A stretch of DNA of 64,000 nucleotides from a virus: positions 1-64,000 of IMG/VR virus record IMGVR_UViG_3300035670_011119. One strand, written 5' to 3'. The notes beneath the pieces were generated by a model. That model was not told where the DNA came from, searched no databases, and saw nothing but the letters and a program-made list of their open reading frames with translations. The translations under genes were made by a program, and so were the position numbers. The first letter of the stretch is position 1; each line of letters begins with the position of its first letter. Shown here in pieces: positions 39,575 through 49,026 of the stretch.

Positions 39575-41178
39575 GTGGTAGGTAAAAAGATCTTTTCTAC
39601 TATGATTCCATCTTTAGTATTAGACTTTTTCCCTTTGATAATAATAATATTGCCTTCGAATAAAACGTGTCGAAATTGTTTGTATTGTTCAGCAAAACAA
39701 ACCACAGAATCTAAACAGCCCGTATTATCTACTACAGATAGAAATGCCATATCTTGACCTTTGCTTTTGCCACTTTTAGTCTTTACTACATGTATTCTAT
39801 CAATTTCAGCCGCTAATAGTATATTAGTAATACCGATATTATTTTTTATATCTCTGCAAGTAGCATTTGTCATAGTAATATCATACATATCAATTTTTGA
39901 ACATGTAATTGGACAACCTAGCAATTCATTTTCCGTATCAGAAATCCATTCGGCACTATCTTCTAAACTAAATGGAGGATGTAGCATTGTGTACATTATT
40001 TCTTTGATAGTTGAATTTCTATTTTTAGTAATTTTACTATTATTTAGTAGATTTTCTAACGCTTTGTATAAATCTTGATTAATATTTTGTCTAAGTAATT
40101 CTAATTCTCTTTTAGTTAGTTGACTAACTGTAGACAAATCGAATAACATAGTATTTCTTGATCTGCCAAAAATATCTAACGCTCCAGAACCTATTAGAGC
40201 CTTAGCGGCGATACTATTAATTTTTAGTAATACATCTATCAAAAAAGCATACCATCCATTCTTATTATATTCTATTGTTACAGATGATACTATCTTGATT
40301 AGTTTATCAAAAACAGATTTACCAACGCCCTTAATATCTGTTAATCCAAAATATATAGTATTATTATCTAAACAAAAGAATTCATTTAGCAGTCTAATGT
40401 CTGGTGGCTTAACAGAAATATCCATTTCGTTTGCATTTTGAATTAACTCTTTTATTTCTTGCTGAGGATCAATTTTATCTTTAGCAAATCTAAGATATGA
40501 AGCAAAAAAGATTTTAGGAAAATGGGCTTTTGTATATGCTGATAAATATGCATTAATAGCATAAGATACGCTATGACTCTTATTAAACGAATATCTTTGA
40601 CTTTTTTCGATCCAACTAAAAATTTCTTCTGCTTGATCCTCATTAAGAATTTTTGTAGTCTTAGATCCTTCTAAAAATTTTAATTTAACCTTTGCCATTT
40701 CTTCCGGTTTTTTCTTGCCAATTGCTTTTCTTAACAAGTCAGCTTCTTGTAGATTAAATCCTGCTATAACCCTAGTAATGTCCATAGCCTGTTCTTGATA
40801 AACCATCTCCCCATATGTTGGTTTTAATATAGGCTCTAAAGCAGTATGAAAATAGTCAACAGCTTCCTGACCATTTTTTTTGTCTATGTAGTGATTACTA
40901 ACGCTTTTACCATCCCTCATAGCCTCTAGACATCCTGGCCTAACTATACTAATTAGAGCAGATAATTGCTCTATATTTTCTGGTTTAAGTTTTTTAGCCA
41001 TAGTACGTCCGAGTCTGCTTTCCAACTGAAAACAGCCCTTAGTATTTCCGGACGAAATAAGATCCCAGGTTTTGTCACAATCAAGAGATATATGCTCGAT
41101 AGTAGCATCAAAACCAATAGAATTATTATCAGAATCGATAGGAAATTTACATCCACAATCAAATGTAAAATATTTCAT
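39571..41178 (-). CDS. dnaE: DNA polymerase III alpha subunit, C-terminal part (split DnaE)
   Basis: This 535-residue protein carries the second half of a bacterial C-family polymerase. It starts MKYFTFDCGCKFPI, then the fingers (LISSGNTKGCFQLES; LSALISIVRPGCLEAMRDGKSV; PTYGEMVYQEQAMDI; RKAIGKKKPEEMAK; SQRYSFNKSHSVSYA), which in DnaE bind incoming nucleotides and the clamp region. Near 40300 there is a helix-hairpin-helix (IYFGLTDIKGVGKSVFDKLI) and the C-terminus is an OB fold (VVKTKSGKSKGQDMAFLSVVDNTGCLD). All catalytic Asp residues are in the separate upstream part. Together the two halves total about 1,168 residues, near full-length DnaE. Overlaps the exonuclease gene by 4 bases. Confidence 0.92.
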   Translation of the reverse strand: MKYFTFDCGCKFPIDSDNNSIGFDATIEHISLDCDKTWDLISSGNTKGCFQLESRLGRTMAKKLKPENIEQLSALISIVRPGCLEAMRDGKSVSNHYIDKKNGQEAVDYFHTALEPILKPTYGEMVYQEQAMDITRVIAGFNLQEADLLRKAIGKKKPEEMAKVKLKFLEGSKTTKILNEDQAEEIFSWIEKSQRYSFNKSHSVSYAINAYLSAYTKAHFPKIFFASYLRFAKDKIDPQQEIKELIQNANEMDISVKPPDIRLLNEFFCLDNNTIYFGLTDIKGVGKSVFDKLIKIVSSVTIEYNKNGWYAFLIDVLLKINSIAAKALIGSGALDIFGRSRNTMLFDLSTVSQLTKRELELLRQNINQDLYKALENLLNNSKITKNRNSTIKEIMYTMLHPPFSLEDSAEWISDTENELLGCPITCSKIDMYDITMTNATCRDIKNNIGITNILLAAEIDRIHVVKTKSGKSKGQDMAFLSVVDNTGCLDSVVCFAEQYKQFRHVLFEGNIIIIKGKKSNTKDGIIVEKIFLPTT

Positions 41179-41876
41179 ACTGTAGTTTTACCAAAAGAGT
41201 CCTTAAAAAGAATTTTACGAGATAATTTACGATGTAATTTCATAAATCTGATTAAAATTTCTGCACTATCTTTAACATCTTTAATCGCATCATGTGCGCC
41301 GTCTTTAGAAATACCCAAATATTCTCTTAAAGAATCTAATGAATAGCTGGATAGGTCTTGATTATTCTCGAACCATAAAAATACAATATTCATTATATCC
41401 AGAACATCTCGCATATAAAAGATATTGCTACGATTTTCTTTATTTAGATTATTATATTTTTTACTTAATCTATCTACTATGATCAAATCAAATCTATGAA
41501 TATTATAGCCAGCAGCAATAGGAGCAGTAAATTGGCTCTTTTTACTTCCTGATCTACAGTGATACTTCGATAAATATTCGGTAAATAAATTCCAAGATTG
41601 TTTTTGCGATGGATACTCCTTCCATTCTGCCAAAACTTGTTCTTTGGAAGAACCTTTAACTTTAGCATGAAAATCTAATATATCACCTTCGTATATATGG
41701 TTAGGATTGTTTTCTAATACTTCTGGTTTAAAATTTATATTAAATTCAGAATCAGGAATAATAGATAATTGTAATGGATCAACCATAACCGCAGCTATTT
41801 GTACAGGACTGCAAGATAGAGGGTCCGACCCATCTGTTTCAAAATCAAATACACAAATTTTGTTATAATTAATCAT
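41175..41876 (-). CDS. DnaQ-like 3'-5' proofreading exonuclease (DEDDh)
   Basis: The 233-residue protein has the motifs of DEDDh exonucleases: Asp11 and Glu13 in FDFETDG, IHRFDLIIVDRL in the middle (motif II), and His195/Asp200 in AHDAIKDVKDSAE (motif III). It would remove mismatched 3' ends behind the polymerase. It lies between the two halves of the DnaE gene, overlapping the downstream half by 4 bases and the small upstream gene by 8, which strongly suggests it works as proofreading subunit of that polymerase. Substrate specificity is inferred from context. Confidence 0.88.
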   Translation of the reverse strand: MINYNKICVFDFETDGSDPLSCSPVQIAAVMVDPLQLSIIPDSEFNINFKPEVLENNPNHIYEGDILDFHAKVKGSSKEQVLAEWKEYPSQKQSWNLFTEYLSKYHCRSGSKKSQFTAPIAAGYNIHRFDLIIVDRLSKKYNNLNKENRSNIFYMRDVLDIMNIVFLWFENNQDLSSYSLDSLREYLGISKDGAHDAIKDVKDSAEILIRFMKLHRKLSRKILFKDSFGKTTV

Positions 41877-42054
41877 TAACTTCTACTTGTTGTACGGGAG
41901 TGATAAACTGTTTAACTTCTGGATGATTTACTTGCGCAGCATTAAGTGCGGTGCAACAACTAACCCTAATAGTTTCTATCTTAGTATAATCTATGCCCTG
42001 AAACTTAAAAGTACTACCCACAGCTAACTCATGAAACGGTACAAGTTTTGACAT
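41869..42054 (-). CDS. Small protein of unknown function between dnaE halves
   Basis: I chose ATG 42054, which has GGAGA at a good spacing, over an ATG 12 bases upstream deeper inside the polymerase gene. The 61-residue product (MSKLVPFHELAVGSTFKFQG) matches a common pattern of tiny phage and plasmid proteins of the form F-x-L-x-VG-x-x-F with a later NA motif (TALNAAQV). No function is known to me. It overlaps the stop of the polymerase N-terminal gene by 26 bases and the exonuclease start by 8, so it is translationally coupled to the replisome genes. Confidence 0.6.
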   Translation of the reverse strand: MSKLVPFHELAVGSTFKFQGIDYTKIETIRVSCCTALNAAQVNHPEVKQFITPVQQVEVND

Positions 42055-43930
42055 TATATTCTCCATTTTTTAAAAGATCTCTTATTGTCATAATTTTATC
42101 TAACATTGCTATGCCTAAAATATCAAATTTAATCACGCCGATACTTTCTAAATCTTGCATCTCCATACCAGCAATAAGTTGCTCATTTTTTGCATCATAG
42201 ACCATCGGACATATTTCTGCTAAAGGTTGTTCAGCAATAACTACGCCAGCAGCGTGTTTGGACTGATTTGACTTGGTCCCTTCTAATCTAATAGCTTGCT
42301 CAAACCTTTTGGCAAGTGGCCCCTTTAATTCTTGAGTATCGCTATCCAAATAACACCAGTCTCTTAATTTATCTGGATTATTTTCTAGAGCCCATTGTAT
42401 TATGGAAGCTTCTCCATATTCTTCTTTCATTTCTTGAAGTTCATCTGCTATTTTTGCCTCATCAGGAATATTTTTGGTAATTTTATTCATTTCATCAAAT
42501 GATATATTGCCGTATACTCTTAGTACATCTTTTAATGCGCCACGACCCTTCATTGTATTAAACGTTATCATTTGAGATACTTTATTGGTTCCATATTTTT
42601 CTTTAATATAGTTGATAATATTTTCTCTTTTATTAATAGGAACATCTACATCTATATCTGGCATAGATACTCTATCTTTAGTATTTCGACCAGCATTATA
42701 AAATCTATCAAAGATGAGGTTGTATTTTATTGGATCAATTGAAGTAATACCTATTAGATAAGATACTAGACAACCAGCAGCACTTCCTCTACCGGGACCG
42801 GGTAGCCAATTATTAGATCTTACATAGTTCACAATATCTTGCACAATCAAAAAATAACTAGACAGATTAGCTCCTTGTAGAACATCTAACTCATATTTAA
42901 TCCTATCTACATATTCTTGTTGATTTTCTTTCGATATTGTATTTGCTATTTTGTCTCTCCAGCCATCTCTACATAATTGTCGTAAATATTCTGCGTCGTC
43001 GTACCCTGCTGGGCATTTAAAATTTGGTAGCATGGGCTTGTGTGTGATATCATAACTTTCACATAAAGAATCAACATATCTTGTATTTTCTATCTCTTCT
43101 TCTGTATGTAGAGATCTAATTTCTTCTTGCGAAAGAATATGAAAATTATCAGATGTAAAAAAACAAGATAGTCCAACATCTTCATTGTTATTTAGTTTAT
43201 TTTGTATGCTTTGAAAAGTAGTTTTTAAATTATTACATAATAATACCCTTTGATCAACAGCATCTTCTTTAGTACAATAATGAGCATCTGGTGTGCATAT
43301 AACTTTTGTATTGCTTAATTGTCCAAGTGTTCTAATTTTTTCGGTTAAAATATCCTGAATAGGAGTATTAATACGATCCATTAATTGCGCTTCTAAAAAT
43401 AAATTATCTCCAAATACTTCTTTTAGTTCAGATATATGATTTAGACCCATATTTTGCCAATTATCAACTATATCGTCATTCACCATAATTTTATCCGCAA
43501 GTGTTGATCCAAGATGACCGCAAATACCTATCATGTGTGGGCCACAGATCTCTTTGAGTGTATTTATATCGAGCCTGGGCTTGCGATAAAAAAAATCTGG
43601 TCTGTTGGCGCAAGAAACTAAACGAATAAGATTTTTCCATCCTTCCAAATTTTTTGCTAAAACTATGAAATGCGATAGTTTTCCGTTTTCTTTAGACTGA
43701 TCTCTTGGGTCATTATTACAGATATATAATTCGCACCCTAAAATAGGTTTAATATTTTTATTCTTCATGGCTGTAAAAAACTGCACAGCACCGGCTATAT
43801 TTCCATGGTCGGTTAGTGCGCAGGATTCTGCGCCTATATCATGGCACCTTTGTGCCATTTGTTCTGGTTTGCTAAGACCGTCCAATAAAGAAAAATGACT
43901 ATGGGTATGAAGAGGTATATAATTATTCAT
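42029..43930 (-). CDS. dnaE: DNA polymerase III alpha subunit, N-terminal part with intact PHP domain (split DnaE)
   Basis: The 633-residue protein begins with a PHP domain whose metal motifs look intact: LHTHSHFSLLDG, ALTDHGNI, GCELYI, and PDAHYC near residue 215. An intact PHP can hydrolyse phosphates, unlike the degenerate E. coli one. The palm follows: LPGPGRGSAAGCLVSYLIG, then SMPDIDVDVP with two catalytic Asp, and VIKFDILGIAMLDK with the third. Translation stops at about 25 residues beyond that third Asp, so the protein holds all catalytic residues but lacks the fingers. It starts with ATGA overlap to the upstream nuclease gene. No intein-like sequence is seen at the break. Confidence 0.93.
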   Translation of the reverse strand: MNNYIPLHTHSHFSLLDGLSKPEQMAQRCHDIGAESCALTDHGNIAGAVQFFTAMKNKNIKPILGCELYICNNDPRDQSKENGKLSHFIVLAKNLEGWKNLIRLVSCANRPDFFYRKPRLDINTLKEICGPHMIGICGHLGSTLADKIMVNDDIVDNWQNMGLNHISELKEVFGDNLFLEAQLMDRINTPIQDILTEKIRTLGQLSNTKVICTPDAHYCTKEDAVDQRVLLCNNLKTTFQSIQNKLNNNEDVGLSCFFTSDNFHILSQEEIRSLHTEEEIENTRYVDSLCESYDITHKPMLPNFKCPAGYDDAEYLRQLCRDGWRDKIANTISKENQQEYVDRIKYELDVLQGANLSSYFLIVQDIVNYVRSNNWLPGPGRGSAAGCLVSYLIGITSIDPIKYNLIFDRFYNAGRNTKDRVSMPDIDVDVPINKRENIINYIKEKYGTNKVSQMITFNTMKGRGALKDVLRVYGNISFDEMNKITKNIPDEAKIADELQEMKEEYGEASIIQWALENNPDKLRDWCYLDSDTQELKGPLAKRFEQAIRLEGTKSNQSKHAAGVVIAEQPLAEICPMVYDAKNEQLIAGMEMQDLESIGVIKFDILGIAMLDKIMTIRDLLKNGEYNVKTCTVS

Positions 43931-44970
43931 TCTACGCTACCTGGGGCTTTGTACTTTCCAACAGTATAACCGGGCATTGTGTATTGGTCAACTACTTCTT
44001 TCATGCCCTTGAGTTCAATATCGTGTTTCACTTGTTCGCATTTTGTCATATGATTATTAATAGGTGTTAATTGATTATCTCTATATTCTAGTATTGGTAA
44101 TACATGACTATTTTCAAATGTGGTTTTACCAAAATGACATAACTTATTGCAGATCCAGCTTTTATTTAGTTTGGGTTTTTTGGTCTTTTTAATATATTCA
44201 AATTTATCTCTTAGCATTTGTTCGGTCTTGCTTAAATCAGACTCGTTAAAACAGACAGAAAATGGACCACCATCATTAATAAAATAAATAGTAACTATTA
44301 TGTTTTTAACATTTGGGTATATTTTTTTAATAGCATAATGATAAATACTTAATTGGGGATCTGTTTCTAGTTTTTCTTGTGTTTTTTCTGCTCCGGTAGC
44401 CCAATCTAATCTTCTGCCGGTTTTCCAGTCTATCAACTCATAAGTATCATCATCTATTTTGGTAATTAGATCGATAGTTCCCTTAATTGCTAAATTACCC
44501 TCTAAAACTCCTTCGTTTGTTTCGTATTTATAGTATGACCATGGTTGTTCGATAGTAATATCGAATCTTTGTTCTGGACATACTATTGTTCGGTTTCTAG
44601 GATCGAACATTCCATTATGATAATTAATTGCTTTATAAACCCAACTATAACAATCTTTATAGTCTTTTTTCTCCCATTCGTGATGAGAAAACTGTTTGGT
44701 ATAATATTGATATACCTGTTCTATAATATGATCTAGATTATATTTATGGGTGTCTATTTTTCCTATGGTATCATCATCGACTATTTTTTTATTATCTTGT
44801 AATCCTTGTTTAATAACGGCTAATATCTCAAGTACTTTATGTACAATCGTACCTTTATCGGCTTTTTTATTGGATGGACCTCTCCATCCTAGCACATATT
44901 CAAAAAAATATTGTTGTTCACACATATTATGTGCATTGTAAGAAGAACTACGAAAATATGTAATTATCAT
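43927..44970 (-). CDS. RecB/Cas4-like PD-(D/E)XK nuclease with likely Fe-S cluster
   Basis: This 347-residue protein has the RecB-family nuclease motifs: ADKGTIVHKVLE at residue about 35, then IKGTIDLI and YELIDWKTGR (Asp, Glu/Asp, Lys core), and TDPQLSIYHYAIKK. One cysteine near residue 17 (CEQQYFF), two at about 278-282 (CNKLC) and one near 320 (KCEQ) are spaced like the four-Cys Fe-S cluster of Cas4/AddB nucleases. Such enzymes resect DNA ends for recombination. It overlaps dNMP kinase upstream and polymerase downstream by ATGA junctions, so it belongs to the replication operon. No CRISPR array is in view, so Cas4-type adaptation is not implied. Confidence 0.82.
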   Translation of the reverse strand: MIITYFRSSSYNAHNMCEQQYFFEYVLGWRGPSNKKADKGTIVHKVLEILAVIKQGLQDNKKIVDDDTIGKIDTHKYNLDHIIEQVYQYYTKQFSHHEWEKKDYKDCYSWVYKAINYHNGMFDPRNRTIVCPEQRFDITIEQPWSYYKYETNEGVLEGNLAIKGTIDLITKIDDDTYELIDWKTGRRLDWATGAEKTQEKLETDPQLSIYHYAIKKIYPNVKNIIVTIYFINDGGPFSVCFNESDLSKTEQMLRDKFEYIKKTKKPKLNKSWICNKLCHFGKTTFENSHVLPILEYRDNQLTPINNHMTKCEQVKHDIELKGMKEVVDQYTMPGYTVGKYKAPGSVE

Positions 44971-45569
44971 AAAGCCTCAGAGTATGGTAAAATATTAAAT
45001 TGTAGCACTAGTCTTTTGAGATACTCAAACTGTTCTCTAACTGTCATATTGTCGTTGTTTATAATGGCACTAAAGTTTTTCCAGTTATAGTTAGCTTTAT
45101 CTAAACAAGATTCGCTAGTGTGTTCTGAATTAAATGGATTTCTACTTAATCTAAATACTAATCCATTATTATTTTTAATAGCTTCTATTTCATTAGGAAA
45201 TCTACAATCTGACACTATGACCATTTGATGATTATTCTTTTTAATTCTATTTATAAGAGCATTTACCCAAACATTATTATTTAATTTTCTAAATAGGTCG
45301 GTACCTATTAGTTGCATCAGATCTCTTGCTGTTAATTGTTTATTGTCCCAGTATGCATCTATGAGTTCGTTTTTACTATCGTCACTACCATAACATTGTT
45401 CGTAAGTTAATCCAAACATATTCATACAAATATCTTCTTTTAGAGGATCTGCAAAATTATATATAGGAACATCGCTGTATCCATTGGATAATAATAGTTG
45501 TTGCAAAAAATCTGAGCATACTGTTTTGCCAGATTGTTTTCTGCCGGAAAAAGCAATAATATTTACCAT
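44967..45569 (-). CDS. Deoxynucleoside monophosphate kinase
   Basis: This 200-residue P-loop kinase has GRKQSGKT at residues 9-16 (Walker A) directly after a hydrophobic first strand. The pattern MQLIGTDLFRKLNNNVWVNAL is typical of phage dNMP kinases (T4 gp1-type), and MVIVSDCRFPNEIEAIK follows as the later strand and helix. It phosphorylates dNMPs to dNDPs, feeding dNTP synthesis with the ribonucleotide reductase and dCMP deaminase in the same strand. It overlaps the primase gene by 7 bases and the nuclease gene by 4. Exact dNMP preference is unknown. Confidence 0.85.
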   Translation of the reverse strand: MVNIIAFSGRKQSGKTVCSDFLQQLLLSNGYSDVPIYNFADPLKEDICMNMFGLTYEQCYGSDDSKNELIDAYWDNKQLTARDLMQLIGTDLFRKLNNNVWVNALINRIKKNNHQMVIVSDCRFPNEIEAIKNNNGLVFRLSRNPFNSEHTSESCLDKANYNWKNFSAIINNDNMTVREQFEYLKRLVLQFNILPYSEAL

Positions 45570-46726
45570 TTAATTTGCTCCAGATAATTTTTAATTTCTA
45601 TTGTAATTTCGTCGGATGTCATTTCGCCAATATCATTTTTTGATATTTTAGGTATTAATATATTATATGTTTTTGAACATTTGTTTTGTATTTGTTCAGC
45701 AGCTTTTTTACCAGCATCGTCATTATCTGTTAAGATAATAATATTCATTGCTCCAGAAGAGTCTAGTATTAGTTTTTGTCTATCACTAAGAGAACATCCA
45801 AAAAGACCAACACTATTGTGTATTCCATTTTCTTCTAATTTCCATACGTTGCCGGGGCTTTCAACAAGTATCACGCTTCCTGTTTCTAAAATGTGTTCTT
45901 TAGCAAACCAAAAATTATACAAATAATTTTGAGATTTAAATCCATTACTATGTTTCCATTTAGAATATTTCCAAGAATCTTGCTGTGATGGACAAGATGT
46001 TTCAGGATTATGAAAACTGCCACACCCATTGCATTTATTAAATATGGATCTACCAGTACATCCGACTACAAATCTGTGATTATCATCATAAATTGGTGCC
46101 ACAACTCTATTGTACATTTCTTTACCAGCAGTAGAACATAGTCCAACATCATACTTTTCTAGTATTTCGTTAGTATATCCTCTATCTATATAATATTTAG
46201 CAGGGATAGATAGGGCGGATCTAACGTATTGCCTGTTTACCTTGGTGCTATCAAATGTAGTTAATGGTTTAATTTTTTCTACTATTTGGGTAAATTTATT
46301 TTTTTCTTGGGTTTTCTTTGAGACTTTAAAATCTTTCACATCTTTATTTAAAAACTCTAGTGCAAATTCTACTGCTTGATTAAAAGGATATATCTTATCT
46401 CCATCTTGTTTCCATTCATATTTTTCTACAGACAACAAGCCCCTAATAAAACCAATAATGGATGGTTGAAATATCTTCTCGCATTGATGAGTTCTACAGG
46501 CCCAATTTCCTCTGTAATGATCTCCCAAGTGATAAATGTTTAATGCAGACTGGTTATCTCCGCCATGTATTGGACATGACATTGTAAACATTTTGTGATT
46601 TTCTTTGTAGTCTAATTGAAATAAATCAAATAGAGTCTCAATATTATCACATAAATTATCACAAACTAATTTCAGTTCAGACTGACTATAGGAACGGGAT
46701 TTGCTCATCGTTTTCGTCTGTTTCAT
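45563..46726 (-). CDS. dnaG: DnaG-type primase
   Basis: The 387-residue protein starts at ATG 46726 or ATG 46708 (both weak ribosome sites); it overlaps the helicase 3' end by about 41 bases. Near the start, CPIHGGDNQSAL and CRTHQC give a CHC2-like zinc finger that recognises template DNA. The RNA polymerase part includes GRSIF, and the Toprim domain near the C-terminus has VILVESPGNVWKL (metal Glu) and IILTDNDDAGKKAAEQI (DxD). It makes primers for the split DnaE polymerase. Compared with cellular DnaG (about 580 residues) it lacks the C-terminal helicase-binding domain. Confidence 0.9.
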   Translation of the reverse strand: MKQTKTMSKSRSYSQSELKLVCDNLCDNIETLFDLFQLDYKENHKMFTMSCPIHGGDNQSALNIYHLGDHYRGNWACRTHQCEKIFQPSIIGFIRGLLSVEKYEWKQDGDKIYPFNQAVEFALEFLNKDVKDFKVSKKTQEKNKFTQIVEKIKPLTTFDSTKVNRQYVRSALSIPAKYYIDRGYTNEILEKYDVGLCSTAGKEMYNRVVAPIYDDNHRFVVGCTGRSIFNKCNGCGSFHNPETSCPSQQDSWKYSKWKHSNGFKSQNYLYNFWFAKEHILETGSVILVESPGNVWKLEENGIHNSVGLFGCSLSDRQKLILDSSGAMNIIILTDNDDAGKKAAEQIQNKCSKTYNILIPKISKNDIGEMTSDEITIEIKNYLEQIKW

Positions 46727-48149
46727 CTGTTATAAAGCCTTCTGATTTTGCATTGGAATTATGACTTATTTCTAATTTGGTTTTACCTTCTGTAATTTTA
46801 GCGCACCAACCCTTCATGTGACAATTAATATAGTCATTATCGTCTAATCCCCCACCATGACGACTGATAATAGGTACTAATTTTCTATTGCCATTATTTG
46901 GACCATCTTCTGCAATTTCTTCATCTGATTTTCGTTTGAAAATAGTAAAGTTACTACACAGCCATATAATTCTATCCGAACCGCTAGCCGTGTCCGTACT
47001 TTCTTTGGTTATCCCATCCCTATTGAGCTGTACAAAAGCTACTATTGGTATTCCAAATTTGGTAGCAAAATTATGTAATTGTGTCATCATAAATCCTAAT
47101 AATTGATATTCTTTAAGATCTTGACTCATACCCTGAGTATCCATCAATTTTAGGTAGTCGTAAAATACAACACACTCTTTAGCTGTGCCATCATCATTAA
47201 GTCCAACATGCTTGAGAATCCAGCGTCTCATTATGGATAACTGTTCGTCAAATGGCTTACCAGCAATAGACTTATAATAGATAGGAATATTTGATAATTC
47301 TTGGGTAGCTTTTTCTATTTTTTGTTTTGCGGCCGATGACTGTGCAAACTTTCCTGTTTCTATATCTCTTAATTCTGTTTCCGTCATCATTCCCAGCAAT
47401 CTATGTACATGGTCTTCTTTTGTCATCTCGGTATCAAGATTAAGTACTGGAATATTAAGATTTCTGGCAATGTGAAAACCCATATTATCTACTAATAATG
47501 TTTTTCCAGTTTTGGGCCTTGCAGCAATTACATTAACAGTACTTTTTCGTAGTCCTCCTCCTATGGCCTGATCATATATTGGAAATCCAGTTGGAATACC
47601 AACTTGATCCACAGGATTAGAAGACAAATATTCTATATATTCAACAATACCCTTACCCATCAGTATAGGACTGTTGTCATTATCTGTTAATGAATTTGTA
47701 AAACCTAAAATGGATTCTTCTGCTATTCCTACAATATGGCCAACAGATTCACTACCATTAATGTCTAAAATCTTTTCTTGTACAACCTCTAATTCTTTAT
47801 GCAAAGATCTAGCAATTTCTAGCTTTTTGATTTTTGCAGCAAATTTTCTAATATTATCTTTTCCGACAGGAAAATCAACAATCGCCCTAAGATGTTGTGC
47901 TTCATCTTTTGAAGATATTAAATGAGAAACTCCTATTTCGCTAGCAGCAGAATATATTGATGGTATATCAATGTTTAGAGTAGCATCTTTATCATAAAGA
48001 TGCTTGATACATTTATATATTAGACTATTACTATCTATAGTGAAACATTTCTCATCTATAAGATCAGCAATATCTAGATAAACCTCTTCACCAAATCTAC
48101 ATATTCCAGCTAAAACGGCTCTCTCAGCCGCTGTATCACTTAATATCAT
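46686..48149 (-). CDS. dnaB: Replicative DNA helicase, DnaB-type
   Basis: This 487-residue protein has the DnaB layout: an N-terminal helical domain (ERAVLAGICRFGEEVYLDIAD...), a linker, and a RecA-like core with Walker A ARPKTGKT at residues 210-217. The following strand (LNIPVLNLDTEMT) and motif SGSDRIIWLCSN near residue 400 match the family. It unwinds DNA as a hexamer at the fork, working with primase and polymerase. The C-terminus (DENDEQIPFL) is acidic and ends in a phenylalanine-leucine tip. Start at ATG 48149, three bases downstream of an unknown gene. Confidence 0.93.
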   Translation of the reverse strand: MILSDTAAERAVLAGICRFGEEVYLDIADLIDEKCFTIDSNSLIYKCIKHLYDKDATLNIDIPSIYSAASEIGVSHLISSKDEAQHLRAIVDFPVGKDNIRKFAAKIKKLEIARSLHKELEVVQEKILDINGSESVGHIVGIAEESILGFTNSLTDNDNSPILMGKGIVEYIEYLSSNPVDQVGIPTGFPIYDQAIGGGLRKSTVNVIAARPKTGKTLLVDNMGFHIARNLNIPVLNLDTEMTKEDHVHRLLGMMTETELRDIETGKFAQSSAAKQKIEKATQELSNIPIYYKSIAGKPFDEQLSIMRRWILKHVGLNDDGTAKECVVFYDYLKLMDTQGMSQDLKEYQLLGFMMTQLHNFATKFGIPIVAFVQLNRDGITKESTDTASGSDRIIWLCSNFTIFKRKSDEEIAEDGPNNGNRKLVPIISRHGGGLDDNDYINCHMKGWCAKITEGKTKLEISHNSNAKSEGFITDETDENDEQIPFL

Positions 48150-48151
48150 AA

Positions 48152-48649
48152 TTAATTTCTAATACTAATTTTGGACTTATAAACCATTGTTAAGATATCT
48201 GCTAAATTTTTTATATTTCCAGACAAATATGATAGTCTATCGGATCTCTGTTTGGCGTACTTCTTTATTTTATTGAGCGCGGACGCCTTGTCATTGTGTT
48301 TGATCGCTTGCAAGGATTTTTCCAAAAAACCATATCCTTTGTAGTTATTGATATCGTCAGCTATCACTTCTTTGATTGTTTCTTCAGCCCAATTATATCT
48401 AGCTATTTCTCTATTGGATGTGCGCTGAATATGTAAAGCTAATTGACTAAGTCTATAAGATATTTGTAAACAATCTTCTGGTGATAGTTTTTCTATATGA
48501 TCTCTATTCATAGAAAAGTACAAACTAACTTCAGATTCTGGAATAAGTGTATTTTCATATTTTGGTAGACCAGTACTAGTTTCGTATTCATCTAGTATTC
48601 TATCCCATTCTTCTAGTTGGTCTTTTGCTGTCTTAATCTGTTCAGCCAT
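48152..48649 (-). CDS. Hypothetical helical protein, possible recombination mediator
   Basis: The 165-residue product appears all-helical (RLSQLALHIQRTSNREIARYNWAEE; DKASALNKIKKYAKQRSDRLSYLSGNIKNLADIL). It has no metal or catalytic motif. It is in the position between RecA and the helicase where phages such as T4 put recombination mediators or helicase loaders, but I do not see UvsY or DnaC signatures. It could alternatively be a structural scaffold for the replisome. It overlaps the upstream Vsr-like gene by 37 bases. Function is only inferred from neighbourhood. Confidence 0.55.
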   Translation of the reverse strand: MAEQIKTAKDQLEEWDRILDEYETSTGLPKYENTLIPESEVSLYFSMNRDHIEKLSPEDCLQISYRLSQLALHIQRTSNREIARYNWAEETIKEVIADDINNYKGYGFLEKSLQAIKHNDKASALNKIKKYAKQRSDRLSYLSGNIKNLADILTMVYKSKISIRN

Positions 48650-49026
48650 TGTTCATAACTTTCATTAAAGGGAAGTTCTATAAAACCTATACCATTCAGA
48701 TTGCACCATTCTTTTTTTAGCTTATCTCGTTTTTGATGACGTAAAAAGCCTAGTGCATTACCATGATAGTGAGCAATAAATTTATAATGTTGTTCGCCAT
48801 GGGTTTCTATGCATAGTCTTTTTAATGGAATATAAAAATCTAAATATAGAGTATCATTCCTAGTAATTTTAATCGGCACTTCTTCTAAAATTTGTAACGT
48901 AGGAAATATTTCTGTAATCATTTCCCTAGCCTTCATGTGAAGACCAGATTTTTTTATATTTGGATTAGCTTGATATCCAACTAATTGCCAATTATAGATA
49001 TTTCCATCTAGATCATGCACTTCCAT
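48613..49026 (-). CDS. Vsr-like / PD-(D/E)XK endonuclease
   Basis: I chose ATG 49026 over the non-ATG extension upstream, which starts inside RecA. The product (137 residues) has ITRNDTLYLDFYIPLKRLCIETHGEQHY, giving a D...E-x-H pattern of Vsr/PD-(D/E)XK nucleases, then HQKRDKLKKEWCNLNGIGFIELPFNE. The N-terminal segment (NIYNWQLVGYQANPN) could bind DNA. It overlaps recA by 14 bases and the next gene by 37. It may be a repair nuclease or a free-standing homing endonuclease; the HxE of the core is unlike homing nucleases of the GIY-YIG or HNH type. Confidence 0.6.
   Translation of the reverse strand: MEVHDLDGNIYNWQLVGYQANPNIKKSGLHMKAREMITEIFPTLQILEEVPIKITRNDTLYLDFYIPLKRLCIETHGEQHYKFIAHYHGNALGFLRHQKRDKLKKEWCNLNGIGFIELPFNESYEQWLNRLRQQKTN

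Noticed and set aside
41178-42029. Split intein joining the two DnaE halves
   Set aside because: Neither the end of the N-part nor the start of the C-part shows intein blocks A, B, F or G; both ends look like ordinary coding ends.
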